A stretch of DNA of 64,000 nucleotides from JBDSSS01 sp963764195 (GTDB lineage Bacteria > Actinomycetota > Actinomycetes > Actinomycetales > Dermatophilaceae), in assembly GCA_963764195.1 (NCBI GenBank), contig CAVXRG010000001.1, positions 124,001-188,000 on the forward strand, written 5' to 3'. The translations under genes and the position numbers were made by a program. How positions within the stretch are numbered: the first letter of the stretch is position 1; each line of letters starts with the position of its first letter. Shown here one piece after another: positions 1 through 8,354 of this stretch. Under the pieces are notes generated by a model. It did no database searches and had not been told where the DNA came from. It saw only the letters and a program-made list of their open reading frames with translations.

Positions 1-512
1 GCCGTCTCGACGGCTCGCCGGAAGGACCACCAGACCTCGGGCATCGCGTGGTCGCCGGTCGGCAGTCCGGTGTTGGAGGCGACGACCCTGGCGACGAGTC
101 CCGGCTCCTCGGCGGTGAGACGCAGCCCGATCAGGCCGCCCCAGTCCTGGCCGAAGAGCGTCACCCCCGAGAGGCCGAGGACGTCGACGAGCAGGGATCG
201 CACCCAGCCGACGTGGCGCGCGTAGGTGTGGTCGGTGACGGACGTCGGCTTGTCGGACCGGCCGAAACCGACGAGGTCGGGGGCGATGACGCGGGCGCCG
301 CCCTCGACGAGGACCGGGATCATCGTCCGGTGGAGGTAGGACCACGTGGGCTCCCCGTGGAGCAGCACGACGACGGGGCCGTCCGCGGGTCCCTGCTCGA
401 CCCAGGCCATCCCCGCCTCGGCGCCGTCGGGAGCGCGGACCGTGGCCTTCTCCGCCTCCGGGAACGGCTCGAGTCCGGCGAAGCGGGCGGCGGGGGTCGT
501 CAAGAGCTCCAT
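1..512 (-). CDS. Haloalkane dehalogenase-like alpha/beta hydrolase (partial, C-terminus off the left edge)
   Basis: Predicted hydrolase that would cleave carbon-halogen bonds in haloalkanes, or a related ester or epoxide substrate. About 170 N-terminal residues are present; the C-terminal part, with the catalytic His, lies outside the window. The sequence HGEPTWSYL (residues 52-60) carries the oxyanion-hole region typical of subfamily I dehalogenases. GQDWGG (121-126) gives the Asp nucleophile (D123) followed by Trp, which in this family binds the halide. The ATG at 512 was chosen because the alignment-like region begins soon after it; its ribosome site is weak. The gene is divergent from the bPH2 pair. 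Substrate cannot be fixed from half a protein; epoxide hydrolase is the main alternative. Confidence 0.8.
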   Translation of the reverse strand, partial: MELLTTPAARFAGLEPFPEAEKATVRAPDGAEAGMAWVEQGPADGPVVVLLHGEPTWSYLHRTMIPVLVEGGARVIAPDLVGFGRSDKPTSVTDHTYARHVGWVRSLLVDVLGLSGVTLFGQDWGGLIGLRLTAEEPGLVARVVASNTGLPTGDHAMPEVWWSFRRAVET

Positions 513-582
513 CGGGCCATCATCCACGGTCGTCACCGCCGGTGACGCCAACGACGCGGAGGAGGTGTGACACCGTGGGCGC

Positions 583-1173
583 ATGGACGACGTCGATGGG
601 GGTGACGGGCCCCGGGAGGCGCCCGAGGAGGCGCCCGAGGAGGCGCCCGCGGAGGCGCCCGCGGAGCAGGCCGCGCCGACGGAGGTGACCCCGCTGCGGG
701 CCCCCGCCCACCGCGTCTCGCGCAGGTCCCTGCGGCTGTGGACGCTCCAGGGCCTGGGCTCGATGGCCGTCCTGCTCGCGGTCCAGGTCCTGTGGTGGCT
801 CGTCGACGACGCACCCGGTCGCGGTCCGCACTGGGTGGTCGGGACCGTCTGGCTCGTGACCGGGTCCGCCTACGTCGTCGGCATGCCGCGGTGGCGCTAC
901 CGGGTGCACCGGTGGGAGGCCACCGAGCACGCCATCTACACCCAGAGCGGCTGGTTGCTCCAGGAGCGGCGGATCGCCCCCATCAGCCGCGTGCAGACGG
1001 TCGACCTCCATCGCGGTCCGCTCGCCCAGCTGCTCGGGCTCGCGTCCGTCACCGTCACGACCGCCTCCGCGGCCGGACCGCTCCAGATCGCCGGCCTCGA
1101 CCTCGACGTGGCGACCCGCCTCGTCAACTCCTTGACGGTGGCCGCGATCGCCGAGCGGGGTGACGCGACATGA
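583..1173 (+). CDS. bPH2-domain membrane protein, YdbS-like
   Basis: Membrane protein of 196 residues with a bacterial pleckstrin-homology (bPH2, formerly DUF304) domain. The first 35 residues are a low-complexity Glu/Ala/Pro stretch encoded by near-perfect 15-bp repeats (about 616-665). Two hydrophobic segments follow at roughly residues 58-74 and 85-101, and then the bPH2 core with the characteristic stretch RIAPISRVQTVDL. Family members usually come as a short/long pair, and here the stop codon overlaps the start of the long partner (ATGA at 1170-1173), so the two are almost certainly co-translated. No enzymatic role is known for the family; an envelope or membrane-stress role is only a guess. 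Confidence 0.85.
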   Translation: MDDVDGGDGPREAPEEAPEEAPAEAPAEQAAPTEVTPLRAPAHRVSRRSLRLWTLQGLGSMAVLLAVQVLWWLVDDAPGRGPHWVVGTVWLVTGSAYVVGMPRWRYRVHRWEATEHAIYTQSGWLLQERRIAPISRVQTVDLHRGPLAQLLGLASVTVTTASAAGPLQIAGLDLDVATRLVNSLTVAAIAERGDAT

Positions 1174-2705
1174 ACGAGCCGGCGTCGGACTGGCGCCGCC
1201 TCGACGCGCGGATGCTGCTCGTCCACCCCCTCGAGGCCCTCGTCCGCTTACTGCCGGCGATCCTCGCCATCCTCATCGCGCGGGCCGGGTCGGGTGGCCC
1301 GGACCGCTGGGAGCTGCTCGCGCTGCCGGTCCTCGTCGGCTACGGGGTGCTGCGGTGGGCCACGACGCGCTACCGCATCGGCGACGGCCAGATCGAGCTG
1401 CGCCGTGGGCTGTTCACCCGCCGGACGACGACGGCCCGCCTCGACAAGGTCCGCACCGTCGACCTCACCGCCAGGCCGCACCACCGGGTGCTCCGGCTCG
1501 CCAAGGTCGAGATCGCGACCGGCGGCGCCGGCCGCGACCGGCTCGTCCTCGACTCGCTCGGCCTGGCCACAGGCCAACGGCTCCGGGCGGAGCTGCTCCA
1601 TCGAACCGGGCCGGCCGGGGCCCCCCTGCCGCCGCCCACCGGCGCGCCCGAGGAGGTCGACTTCCCCGCCGGCCTCTCGGCACCCCTCGGGACGGACGCC
1701 GAGCCCGACGAGGTCGAGCTGCTCCGCCTCTCCCCCAGCTGGATCCGCTACGCACCCCTCACCCTGACCGGGCTGGCCGCGGCGGGCGCCGTCGTCGGTT
1801 TCGCCGTCCAGGGCGTCCAGCAGTACGGGCGCGACAACGCGCTCGTCGACTCCGGCGTCGGCTGGGTGCGGCAGCTGCCCTGGGCGGTCGACATGGCGCT
1901 CGTCGTCGGCGTCGTCGGCCTGCTCGCCGTCGTGGCCTACGTGCTCAACTTCTGGGGCTTCCGGCTCACGCGGAGCCGCACCGACACGCTGCACACGAGA
2001 CGGGGGCTGCTCACGACTCGGGAGACGACGATCGACCGCGCCCGGGTCCGCGGCATCCAGCTCGGCGAGCCGCTCGGCCTGCGCCTCGGTGGCGCCAGCC
2101 GCCTCAGAGCGGTGAGCACGGGGCTCGGAGGGGAGCGCGGGGCGGGGGCCGACTGGCTCTCACCTCCGGCTCCCTCCGACGTGGTGACCCGGCTCGCGAC
2201 CGAGGTGATCGACGACGAGGCTGCCGTGACCGGTCCGCTCGTCGACCACGGGCCGGCGGCGAGGCGGCGTCGCTACACCCGCTCCCTCGGACCGGCCCTC
2301 GCCGTCGTCGCCGCGCTCCTGCTGGCGCGGGTCGTCTGGGACTGGGACGGAAGCCTGCTCCTCACCGCGCCCCTCGTGGTCGCCGTCGCCTGGGGTCTCG
2401 CACGGGACCGGGTCGCCGCCCTCGGTCACGCGCTCACCCCGCGCCACCTCGTGACCCGCCACGGGTCCCTCGACCGGCGACGGGTGGTCCTCGACCGGTC
2501 CGGCATCATCGGCTGGACCGTCCGACAGTCCTTCTGGCAGCGACGCGCCGGGGTGGTGACCCTCATCGCGACGACCGCCGCAGGTGCCCAACACTACGAG
2601 GTCGTCGACCTGACGCCGGAGCGTGCGTATGCCGTGATGACGGCCGTCGACCCCCAGCTCGTCGCCCAGTTCAACGGCGCGGCCCTCACCTCGACCGCAG
2701 ACTGA
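1170..2705 (+). CDS. bPH2-domain membrane protein, YdbT-like
   Basis: Long partner of the preceding gene, 511 residues, starting in the 4-bp overlap ATGA. It has a hydrophobic N-terminal pair of segments, then a bPH2 domain containing RRTTTARLDKVRTVDL, a central pair of membrane segments near residues 195-260, a second bPH2-like region (RETTIDRARVRGIQL), and a third membrane and bPH2 unit toward the C-terminus. This three-module layout is the usual YdbT pattern. The last codons (Thr-Ala-Asp-stop) lie inside the first partial unit of the tandem repeat that follows, so the 3' end of the gene was part of the sequence that was duplicated. Function unknown. Confidence 0.85.
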   Translation: MNEPASDWRRLDARMLLVHPLEALVRLLPAILAILIARAGSGGPDRWELLALPVLVGYGVLRWATTRYRIGDGQIELRRGLFTRRTTTARLDKVRTVDLTARPHHRVLRLAKVEIATGGAGRDRLVLDSLGLATGQRLRAELLHRTGPAGAPLPPPTGAPEEVDFPAGLSAPLGTDAEPDEVELLRLSPSWIRYAPLTLTGLAAAGAVVGFAVQGVQQYGRDNALVDSGVGWVRQLPWAVDMALVVGVVGLLAVVAYVLNFWGFRLTRSRTDTLHTRRGLLTTRETTIDRARVRGIQLGEPLGLRLGGASRLRAVSTGLGGERGAGADWLSPPAPSDVVTRLATEVIDDEAAVTGPLVDHGPAARRRRYTRSLGPALAVVAALLLARVVWDWDGSLLLTAPLVVAVAWGLARDRVAALGHALTPRHLVTRHGSLDRRRVVLDRSGIIGWTVRQSFWQRRAGVVTLIATTAAGAQHYEVVDLTPERAYAVMTAVDPQLVAQFNGAALTSTAD

Positions 2706-3016
2706 TCCGCCGCTTGATCGCAACCGCACCCAGTGCTGCCCTGACAACCCCAACCGCAGACTGATCCGCCGCTTGATCCCACGACCGCCCAGCACCCATC
2801 AATCCGCAGATCAATCCGCACCCAGTGCTGCCCTGACAACCCCAACCGCAGACTGATCCGCCGCTTGATCCCACGACCGCCCAGCACCCATCAATCCGCA
2901 GATCAATCCGCACCCAGTGCTGCCCTGACAACCCCAACCGCAGACGGATCCGCCGCTTGATCCCACGAGCGCCCAGCACCCATCAATCCGCAGATCAATC
3001 CGCACCCAGTGCTGCC
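2692..3016. repeat. 92-bp tandem repeat array
   Basis: Direct repeat with an exact 92-bp period: the word CAGTGCTGCC recurs at 2731, 2823, 2915 and 3007, and GCAGACTGATCC (GCAGACGGATCC in the last copy) at 2756, 2848 and 2940. An earlier copy at 2698 lacks about 34 bp. Units differ by only a few substitutions. Each full unit contains TTGATC and GATCAA, which could pair as a short stem. The array starts at the stop codon of the upstream gene and fills most of the 420-bp gap to the convergent LacI gene. No convincing coding capacity: the open frames across it only follow the repeat. Confidence 0.9.
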
Positions 3017-3029
3017 CGGATGACCCTGT

Positions 3030-3083
3030 GGCGTCATGGCTGCCCCGGGCGTCATGGCTGCCCCGGGCGTCATGGCTGCCCCG
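3030..3083. repeat. Three perfect 18-bp tandem repeats
   Basis: The 18-mer GGCGTCATGGCTGCCCCG occurs three times head to tail at 3030-3047, 3048-3065 and 3066-3083. It is followed by CCGATGACG, so the last copy can fold with it (GTCATGGC against GCCGATGAC, one bulge). This may act as a terminator between the two convergent genes. It is distinct in sequence from the 92-bp array just before it. Confidence 0.85.
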
Positions 3084-3127
3084 CCGATGACGAGCATCAC
3101 GTCCTGTCTGGTCGGCTCCGGGCCGGT

Positions 3128-4174
3128 CTACCGGCTCTCTCGTCGCCCGGGCATGGGCGCGGTCGACTCGCGCACGATGAGCTCGGTGGCGAGCTCGACG
3201 TGGTGGGAGTCGATGGAGGCTCCCGCGATCAGCCGTAGGGCGGTGCGGACGGCCATGCCGCCCATTTCCGAGAGCGGCTGGCGCACGGTCGTCAGCGGGG
3301 GCGAGGACATCCGGGCGAGCTGGGTGTCATCGAAGCCGACGATGCTGAGGTCGTCGGGGACGCGCAGACCACGGGTTCGGGCCGCCTCCATCACCCCGAC
3401 GGCGATCTCGTCGGAGGCGGCGAAGATCGCCGTGGGCGGTGTCGGCAGGTCGAGCAGACGCGCTCCACCGGCGACCCCGTCGCGGTACATGAAGTGCGCG
3501 GCGAGGACGTACTCGGCCGGCAGCGGCACGCCGGCCCGCTCGAGAACGGCGCGGAAGCCGTGCATCCGCGCCTGGTTGCAGGCGGCGCGGGCGTGACCGC
3601 CCACGAAGGCGATCCGACGGTGACCGAGGTCGAGCAGGTGCTGGGCCGCCGACATCCCGCCCGTGAAGTTCGTCGACCCGATGCTCGTCACGTCGACGTT
3701 CGGCAGCTCCAGCGGGTCGATGACGACGAGGTGGACGCCGGCGCGCGCCAGGGCGGCGATCTGCGAGGAAGACAGGATGCTCGTCACCGCGATGTAGGCC
3801 TGCACACCGGCGTCGGCCAGGCCGCGGGCCCACTCGTTCAGCGAGCCGTCCGCCGGCGGCGACCCCAACGGGCGACGGGTGACCACGACGCTCGTGCCCT
3901 CGAGGGCTGCCGCGTCGACGACGGCCTGGACGATCTCGGCGGAGTAGGCGTGCAGGTCACCCTCGAAGGCCAGCTCGACCATCGTGGCCGACAGGTCACG
4001 TCGCCTCGGGTTTCGCGGCTGGTAGCCGTTCGCGTCGAGCAGCTCCTGGACCCGGGCCCGGGTCTTCTCCGACACGTCGCTGCGACCGTTGACCACCTTC
4101 GAGACCGTCGCGACCGAGACCCCCGCCGAGAAGGCGACCTCCGCGAGAGTCGTGCGAACGGTCACCTCGCTCAC
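3128..4174 (-). CDS. LacI-family transcriptional regulator
   Basis: Repressor of 348 residues. The N-terminal helix-turn-helix spans about residues 8-54 (AGVSVATVSKVVNGRSDVS), followed by the periplasmic-binding-protein-like effector domain with typical elements such as AFVGGHARAACNQARMHGF and IVGFDDTQLARMSSPPLTTV. The GTG at 4174 was chosen because it sits in a GTGA overlap with the stop of the GH3 gene and gives the normal distance to the HTH. It is the second gene of a glycosidase-repressor operon, divergent from a sugar ABC transporter, and so probably represses both. The inducer is likely the imported glycoside or its product. Confidence 0.93.
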   Translation of the reverse strand: MSEVTVRTTLAEVAFSAGVSVATVSKVVNGRSDVSEKTRARVQELLDANGYQPRNPRRRDLSATMVELAFEGDLHAYSAEIVQAVVDAAALEGTSVVVTRRPLGSPPADGSLNEWARGLADAGVQAYIAVTSILSSSQIAALARAGVHLVVIDPLELPNVDVTSIGSTNFTGGMSAAQHLLDLGHRRIAFVGGHARAACNQARMHGFRAVLERAGVPLPAEYVLAAHFMYRDGVAGGARLLDLPTPPTAIFAASDEIAVGVMEAARTRGLRVPDDLSIVGFDDTQLARMSSPPLTTVRQPLSEMGGMAVRTALRLIAGASIDSHHVELATELIVRESTAPMPGRRESR

Positions 4175-6627
4175 CGGACCTGGCTCCGTGCCGACTCGGC
4201 CGGCGAGAGCTCCACCGGGGTGACCAGCACGCGGTCGGCGCCGACGATCCGGTCGGGTCCGACGAGGCGCAGCACGGCGCGGCAGGGCAGGTCGGCGGCC
4301 GAGCTGCCGACGAGCAGGTGCAGGTCGCCCGCCTCGACGACCCGCTGGAGGTCCCGACCCGTGTAGGCGGTCCGGTCGGCGTGGAGGGTGAAGGTCACGG
4401 TGCGCGACTCCAGGGGCTGCAGGGGGACCCGGGTGAAACCGGCGAGCTGGAGCACGGGGCGGGTGACCCTCGCCACCGGGTCGTGCAGGTAGAGCTGGAC
4501 GACCTCGTCGCCGGCCCGCTCGCCCGTGTTGGTCACCCGCACACTGACGCGCGCCTGCCCGTCGGTGCCGATCTCGTCGGAGCTCGTCTCGAGTCCGTCG
4601 ATCTCGAAGCGGGTGTAGCCACGGCCGAATCCGAAGGGGTAGAGCGGGGTCGGGTCGAGGGTGCTGATCCCGTTGTTGCCCACGCCGAGCAGCGGCTGGA
4701 GGTAGGTCCCCGGTTGACCCCCCGGCAGCCGCGGGATCTGGACCGGGAGCCGGCCGGAGGGCGAGACCCGGCCGGAGAGCACCCCGGCCAGGGCCGCACC
4801 GCCCTCCTCCCCGGGCATGAAGGCCTGCACGAGGCCGGCGGCCCGACCCGCGATCTCGCCGAGCGCGTACGGGCGGCCCGAGATGACGATGACGACGACG
4901 GGGGTTCCCGTCGCGAGCAGCTCCGAGACGAGCTCCCCCTGCACCCCCGGAAGGGACAGGTCGGGGGCGTCGCAACCCTCCCCGGACGTGCCGTGACCGA
5001 AGAGCCCGGCGAGGTCGCCGACCGCCACGATGCAGAGGTCGGCATCTCGGGCCGCGGCGAGCGCCTCCTCGAAGCCGGACCGGTCGGTCCCCGAGGTCTC
5101 GCACCCCGCGGCGTGGGTGACCCGGGAGTCGGGCAGCTCGGCACGAAGCGCGTCGAGGAGGCTGGGCACCTCGACGCCGAGACCGCGCTCCGGGTAGCGG
5201 GGCAGGACGTGGTTGGGAAAGGCGTAGCACCCCATGAACGTCCTGGGGTCGTGGGCGGTCGGCCCGACGACGGCGACCCGCGCCGGCGCCGTGCGACCCG
5301 GCCCGGCGAGCGGCAGTGCGGTTCCCGCCTCGAGCAGCACGACGCTCCGCTCCGCGAGCTCGCGGGCGAGGTCGCGGTTCGCCGAGGAGTCGAGGTCGAC
5401 ACCCGGCGCCCGGGCGACCGACCCGTCCGGCGTCCAGTCGGGGTCGAGCAGCCCGAGCTGCACCTTCTGGAGCAGGACCCGCCGCACCGCGCGGTCGACG
5501 ACGGCCTCGTCCAGCTCGCCGTCGTGCACGAGCGCCGTGAGCCGCTGGTCGTAGCCGATGGTGTCGGGCAGCTCGACGTCGAGCCCGGCTCTCAGGGCCA
5601 TCGCCCCCGCGGCCGTGGTGTCGGCGGCGACCCGGTGCATCGAGGACAGGAACGGGACCGCCCAGTAGTCGGAGACGACCGTCCCCTCGAAGCCCCACGT
5701 GTCGCGCAGCAGCTCCGTGAGCAGCCACGGGTCCCCGCCGGCGGGCACGCCGTCGACATCGGAGTAGGAGTTCATCACCGAGCCGACCTTCGCGAGCCGC
5801 ACGGCCATCTCGAACGGCGGCAGGATGACGTCGCGCAGCTCTCGCGGACCCATCGGCACCGGCCCGTGGTTGCGGGCCGCCCGGGAGGCGGAGTAGCCGG
5901 CGAAGTGCTTGAGCGTGGCGATGACACCGCCGCCCTGCAGCCCGCGCACGTAAGCCGACCCGAGCATCGAGACGAGGTACGGGTCCTCCCCCATGGTCTC
6001 CTCGACGCGACCCCACCGGTAGTCACGGACGACATCGAGGACCGGGGAGAGCCCCTGGTGCACCCCGAGGGCCGCCATGTCCCGGCCGATGGCGCCGGCC
6101 ATCCGCTCGACGAGGTCGGGGTCGAAGGTGGCCCCCCAGGCGATGGCCGCCGGGTAGACGGTGGCCCCGAAGGCGGTGAAACCGGTGAGGCACTCCTCGT
6201 GCACGATCGCCGGGATGCCGAGGCGGGAGTGGTCGACGACGGTCTGCTGCTGCCGGACGACCTCCGCCGCGCCCTCCTCGGGGCTGAGCGGGACGCTCCC
6301 CCAGATGCGCGTCAGGTGGCCGAGGCCGTGCGCGGCGGCCGCCTCGAGCGGCACGCTGCCCGAGGCGGCGAAGACGTCCTGCATCGGGGCGACGTTGTGC
6401 ACCTCGTCCCGCGCCGAGGATCCCGGCTCCTCAGTCTCCCCACCGGCGTTGCCCGTCTCGTCCGCGTCATCACCGAGGTCGCTGAGCACCCACCGGCTGC
6501 CCAGCTGACCCACCTTCTCCTCGAGGGTCAGCGCGGCGAGGAGGGCCTCGACCCGCTCCTGGTCGCTCCGGTCCCGGTCGCGCCAGACGGGCAGCGCGGG
6601 GACATCGGACGACGGGGACTGCCCCAT
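4171..6627 (-). CDS. GH3 beta-glycosidase
   Basis: Glycoside hydrolase family 3 enzyme, 818 residues, probably cytoplasmic because no signal peptide is visible. It should release monosaccharides from beta-linked oligosaccharides. Visible elements include KHFAGY (about 240-245), GTVVSDYW with the predicted Asp nucleophile near residue 320, the second alpha/beta domain, and a C-terminal fibronectin-III-like domain (EVVQLYLHDPVARVTRP). The ATG at 6627 is preceded by AAAGGAG at ideal spacing; upstream in-frame ATGs lack one. An insertion of about 25 acidic residues (DDADETGNAGGETEEPGSS) sits near residues 53-71. The exact sugar cannot be read from sequence; beta-glucosidase or beta-xylosidase are both possible. 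Confidence 0.92.
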   Translation of the reverse strand: MGQSPSSDVPALPVWRDRDRSDQERVEALLAALTLEEKVGQLGSRWVLSDLGDDADETGNAGGETEEPGSSARDEVHNVAPMQDVFAASGSVPLEAAAAHGLGHLTRIWGSVPLSPEEGAAEVVRQQQTVVDHSRLGIPAIVHEECLTGFTAFGATVYPAAIAWGATFDPDLVERMAGAIGRDMAALGVHQGLSPVLDVVRDYRWGRVEETMGEDPYLVSMLGSAYVRGLQGGGVIATLKHFAGYSASRAARNHGPVPMGPRELRDVILPPFEMAVRLAKVGSVMNSYSDVDGVPAGGDPWLLTELLRDTWGFEGTVVSDYWAVPFLSSMHRVAADTTAAGAMALRAGLDVELPDTIGYDQRLTALVHDGELDEAVVDRAVRRVLLQKVQLGLLDPDWTPDGSVARAPGVDLDSSANRDLARELAERSVVLLEAGTALPLAGPGRTAPARVAVVGPTAHDPRTFMGCYAFPNHVLPRYPERGLGVEVPSLLDALRAELPDSRVTHAAGCETSGTDRSGFEEALAAARDADLCIVAVGDLAGLFGHGTSGEGCDAPDLSLPGVQGELVSELLATGTPVVVIVISGRPYALGEIAGRAAGLVQAFMPGEEGGAALAGVLSGRVSPSGRLPVQIPRLPGGQPGTYLQPLLGVGNNGISTLDPTPLYPFGFGRGYTRFEIDGLETSSDEIGTDGQARVSVRVTNTGERAGDEVVQLYLHDPVARVTRPVLQLAGFTRVPLQPLESRTVTFTLHADRTAYTGRDLQRVVEAGDLHLLVGSSAADLPCRAVLRLVGPDRIVGADRVLVTPVELSPAESARSQVR

Positions 6628-7007
6628 GGGTGGCTCCTTTGCCATAAATGTTCGAAAACTTTCGATCAAAGTATCGGATCCCCCGCCTCGTAGGGAAGAG
6701 TCACCCCGTTATTTGGGCGAATACCGACGCAACCCGTCCTGACCGGCATACGCTGCAGGAACGGCTCTCTCCGAGCATGATCCGAGGCGCCTGACGCGCA
6801 CTCGACCAACACAAGGTGGGACAACGGACACGGTCCGGTCACAGCCCTTGACACACGAAACGAGCGAAAAGTAGCGTCGCACGCACCAAGGTAGTTGCGA
6901 AAGAGCGAGTCTCGTACGTCCCGCAGGCCAGCCTCAGGAGTCGAGATCTCGAACCAGGCGACACCAGGACCGGCCGCCTACGGCCACGACACCAAGTGGA
7001 GATCAAC
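6628..7007. promoter_or_regulatory. Divergent control region between the GH3-lacI operon and the ABC transporter
   Basis: 380 bp without a gene. Two palindromes could be operators for the local LacI protein. One is TCGAAA-AC-TTTCGA at 6652-6665, just upstream of the GH3 ribosome site. The other is the perfect 12-mer TCGAGATCTCGA at 6941-6952, 56 bp before the binding-protein start. On the plus strand TTGACA (6848-6853) is followed after 18 bp by TAGCGT (6872-6877), a plausible promoter for the transporter. The palindromes are seen; their use is inferred. Confidence 0.5.
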
Positions 7008-8354
7008 GTGGATCCCAGAACGACCTCTCGCCGTACCTTCCTCGGGCTCGTCATGGGCGTCCCCCTGGCCGGCGCCCTGGCCGCCTGCGGCAGCTCGGGC
7101 CCCAGCAACAGCACGGCCACCGGTGGCGCCGGGGCAGCCGGTGGCGGTGCCTCCTACTGGTACCTCACCGGCCAGCCGGGTGAGGGCATCCGCAAGGGTG
7201 CCGTCGACCGTTTCAACGCCGCCAACCCCAGCACGCAGATCGCCCAGACGGCCTTCCAGAACGACGCCTACAAGACAAAGATCAAGACCGCCCTCGGTGC
7301 CGGCCAGGCCCCCACGATCATCTGGGGCTGGGGCGGTGGCGGCCTGAAGTCGTGGGTCGACGCCAGCCAGGTCGAGGACCTCACTTCATGGTTCGACGAG
7401 AATGCCGCCGTCAAGGACCGGCTCTTCCCCTCGTCCTTCGGGGCGGCCACCGTCGACGGCAAGATCTACGCGATGCCGTGCGAGACGGTCCAGCCGATCG
7501 TCATGTTCTACAACAAGCAGGTCCTCGACAAGGTCGGCATCCAGCCGCCGCAGACGTGGGACGAGGTCATGGCCGCGGTGCCGAAGCTCAACGCCGCCGG
7601 TGTCGCCCCCTTCTCCCTCGGTGGGCAGTCGCGCTGGACCAACATGATGTGGCTCGAGTTCCTCTTCGACCGCATCGGTGGTCCCGAGGTCTTCCAGGCC
7701 GCCTTCGAGGGCAAGAAGGACGCGTGGTCCAACCCCGACGCGATCAAGGCCCTGACGATGGTGCAGGACCTGATCAAGGCCGACGGCTTCATCAAGGGCT
7801 TCTCCTCGATCACCGCCGACTCCAACGCCGACCAGGCGCTGCTCTACACCGGCAAGGCCGCCATGATGCTCCACGGAGCATGGACCTACGGCAGCATGAA
7901 GGCCGATGGCGGGGACTTCGTCAAGGGCGGTCACCTCGGCTGGATGAACTTCCCGACCATCGCCGGCGGCAAGGGCGACCCCTCCGACACGGTCGGCAAC
8001 CCGGGTCAGTACCTCTCGATCTCCTCCAAGGCCTCGGACGCCGAGAAGGCAGTCGCCAAGAAGTTCTTCACCACCGGCGTCCTCGACGACACCGAGGTCA
8101 AGGCCTGGATCGACACGGGTTCCATCCCGATCGTCAAGGGCGCCGACTCCAAGATCGGTGGGTCCGAGGACGCCGAGTGGCTCAAGTTCGTCTACGACGT
8201 CTCGAGCAACGCGAAGGTCTTCGCCCAGTCCTGGGACCAGGCGCTTCAGCCCCAGGCCGCCGAGGTGCTGCTGGACAACATCGCCAAGCTCTTCCAGCTC
8301 AGCATCACGCCGCAGCAGTTCGCCGACGCCCTCAACGCGGTCACGAACCAGTGA
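7008..8354 (+). CDS. Carbohydrate ABC transporter substrate-binding lipoprotein
   Basis: Extracellular solute-binding protein of the sugar (family 1) type, 448 residues, which captures a glycoside outside the membrane and delivers it to the two permeases that follow. The N-terminus has a twin-arginine motif (SRRTFLG, residues 7-13), a hydrophobic stretch and a lipobox ending in LAAC (Cys27), so it is probably a Tat-exported lipoprotein. GTG at 7008 was preferred over GTG at 6996 because GGAG lies six bases upstream of the former. The body shows typical binding-protein features such as GKAAMMLHGAW. Its stop overlaps the next gene (GTGA). Confidence 0.92.
   Translation: MDPRTTSRRTFLGLVMGVPLAGALAACGSSGPSNSTATGGAGAAGGGASYWYLTGQPGEGIRKGAVDRFNAANPSTQIAQTAFQNDAYKTKIKTALGAGQAPTIIWGWGGGGLKSWVDASQVEDLTSWFDENAAVKDRLFPSSFGAATVDGKIYAMPCETVQPIVMFYNKQVLDKVGIQPPQTWDEVMAAVPKLNAAGVAPFSLGGQSRWTNMMWLEFLFDRIGGPEVFQAAFEGKKDAWSNPDAIKALTMVQDLIKADGFIKGFSSITADSNADQALLYTGKAAMMLHGAWTYGSMKADGGDFVKGGHLGWMNFPTIAGGKGDPSDTVGNPGQYLSISSKASDAEKAVAKKFFTTGVLDDTEVKAWIDTGSIPIVKGADSKIGGSEDAEWLKFVYDVSSNAKVFAQSWDQALQPQAAEVLLDNIAKLFQLSITPQQFADALNAVTNQ

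Noticed and set aside
2692..3083. CRISPR array
   Set aside because: Repeat units are contiguous with no unique spacers, the period is 92 or 18 bp, and no cas genes are present.
2957..3596. Plus-strand frames across the 92-bp and 18-bp repeats
   Set aside because: They encode only repeat-derived residues and then run antisense to LacI; no ribosome site or conserved domain.
3128..6016. A 962-codon minus-strand frame reading through LacI into the GH3 gene
   Set aside because: Its N-terminal 614 codons are antiphase to the clear GH3 protein; the real LacI start is the GTG at 4174.
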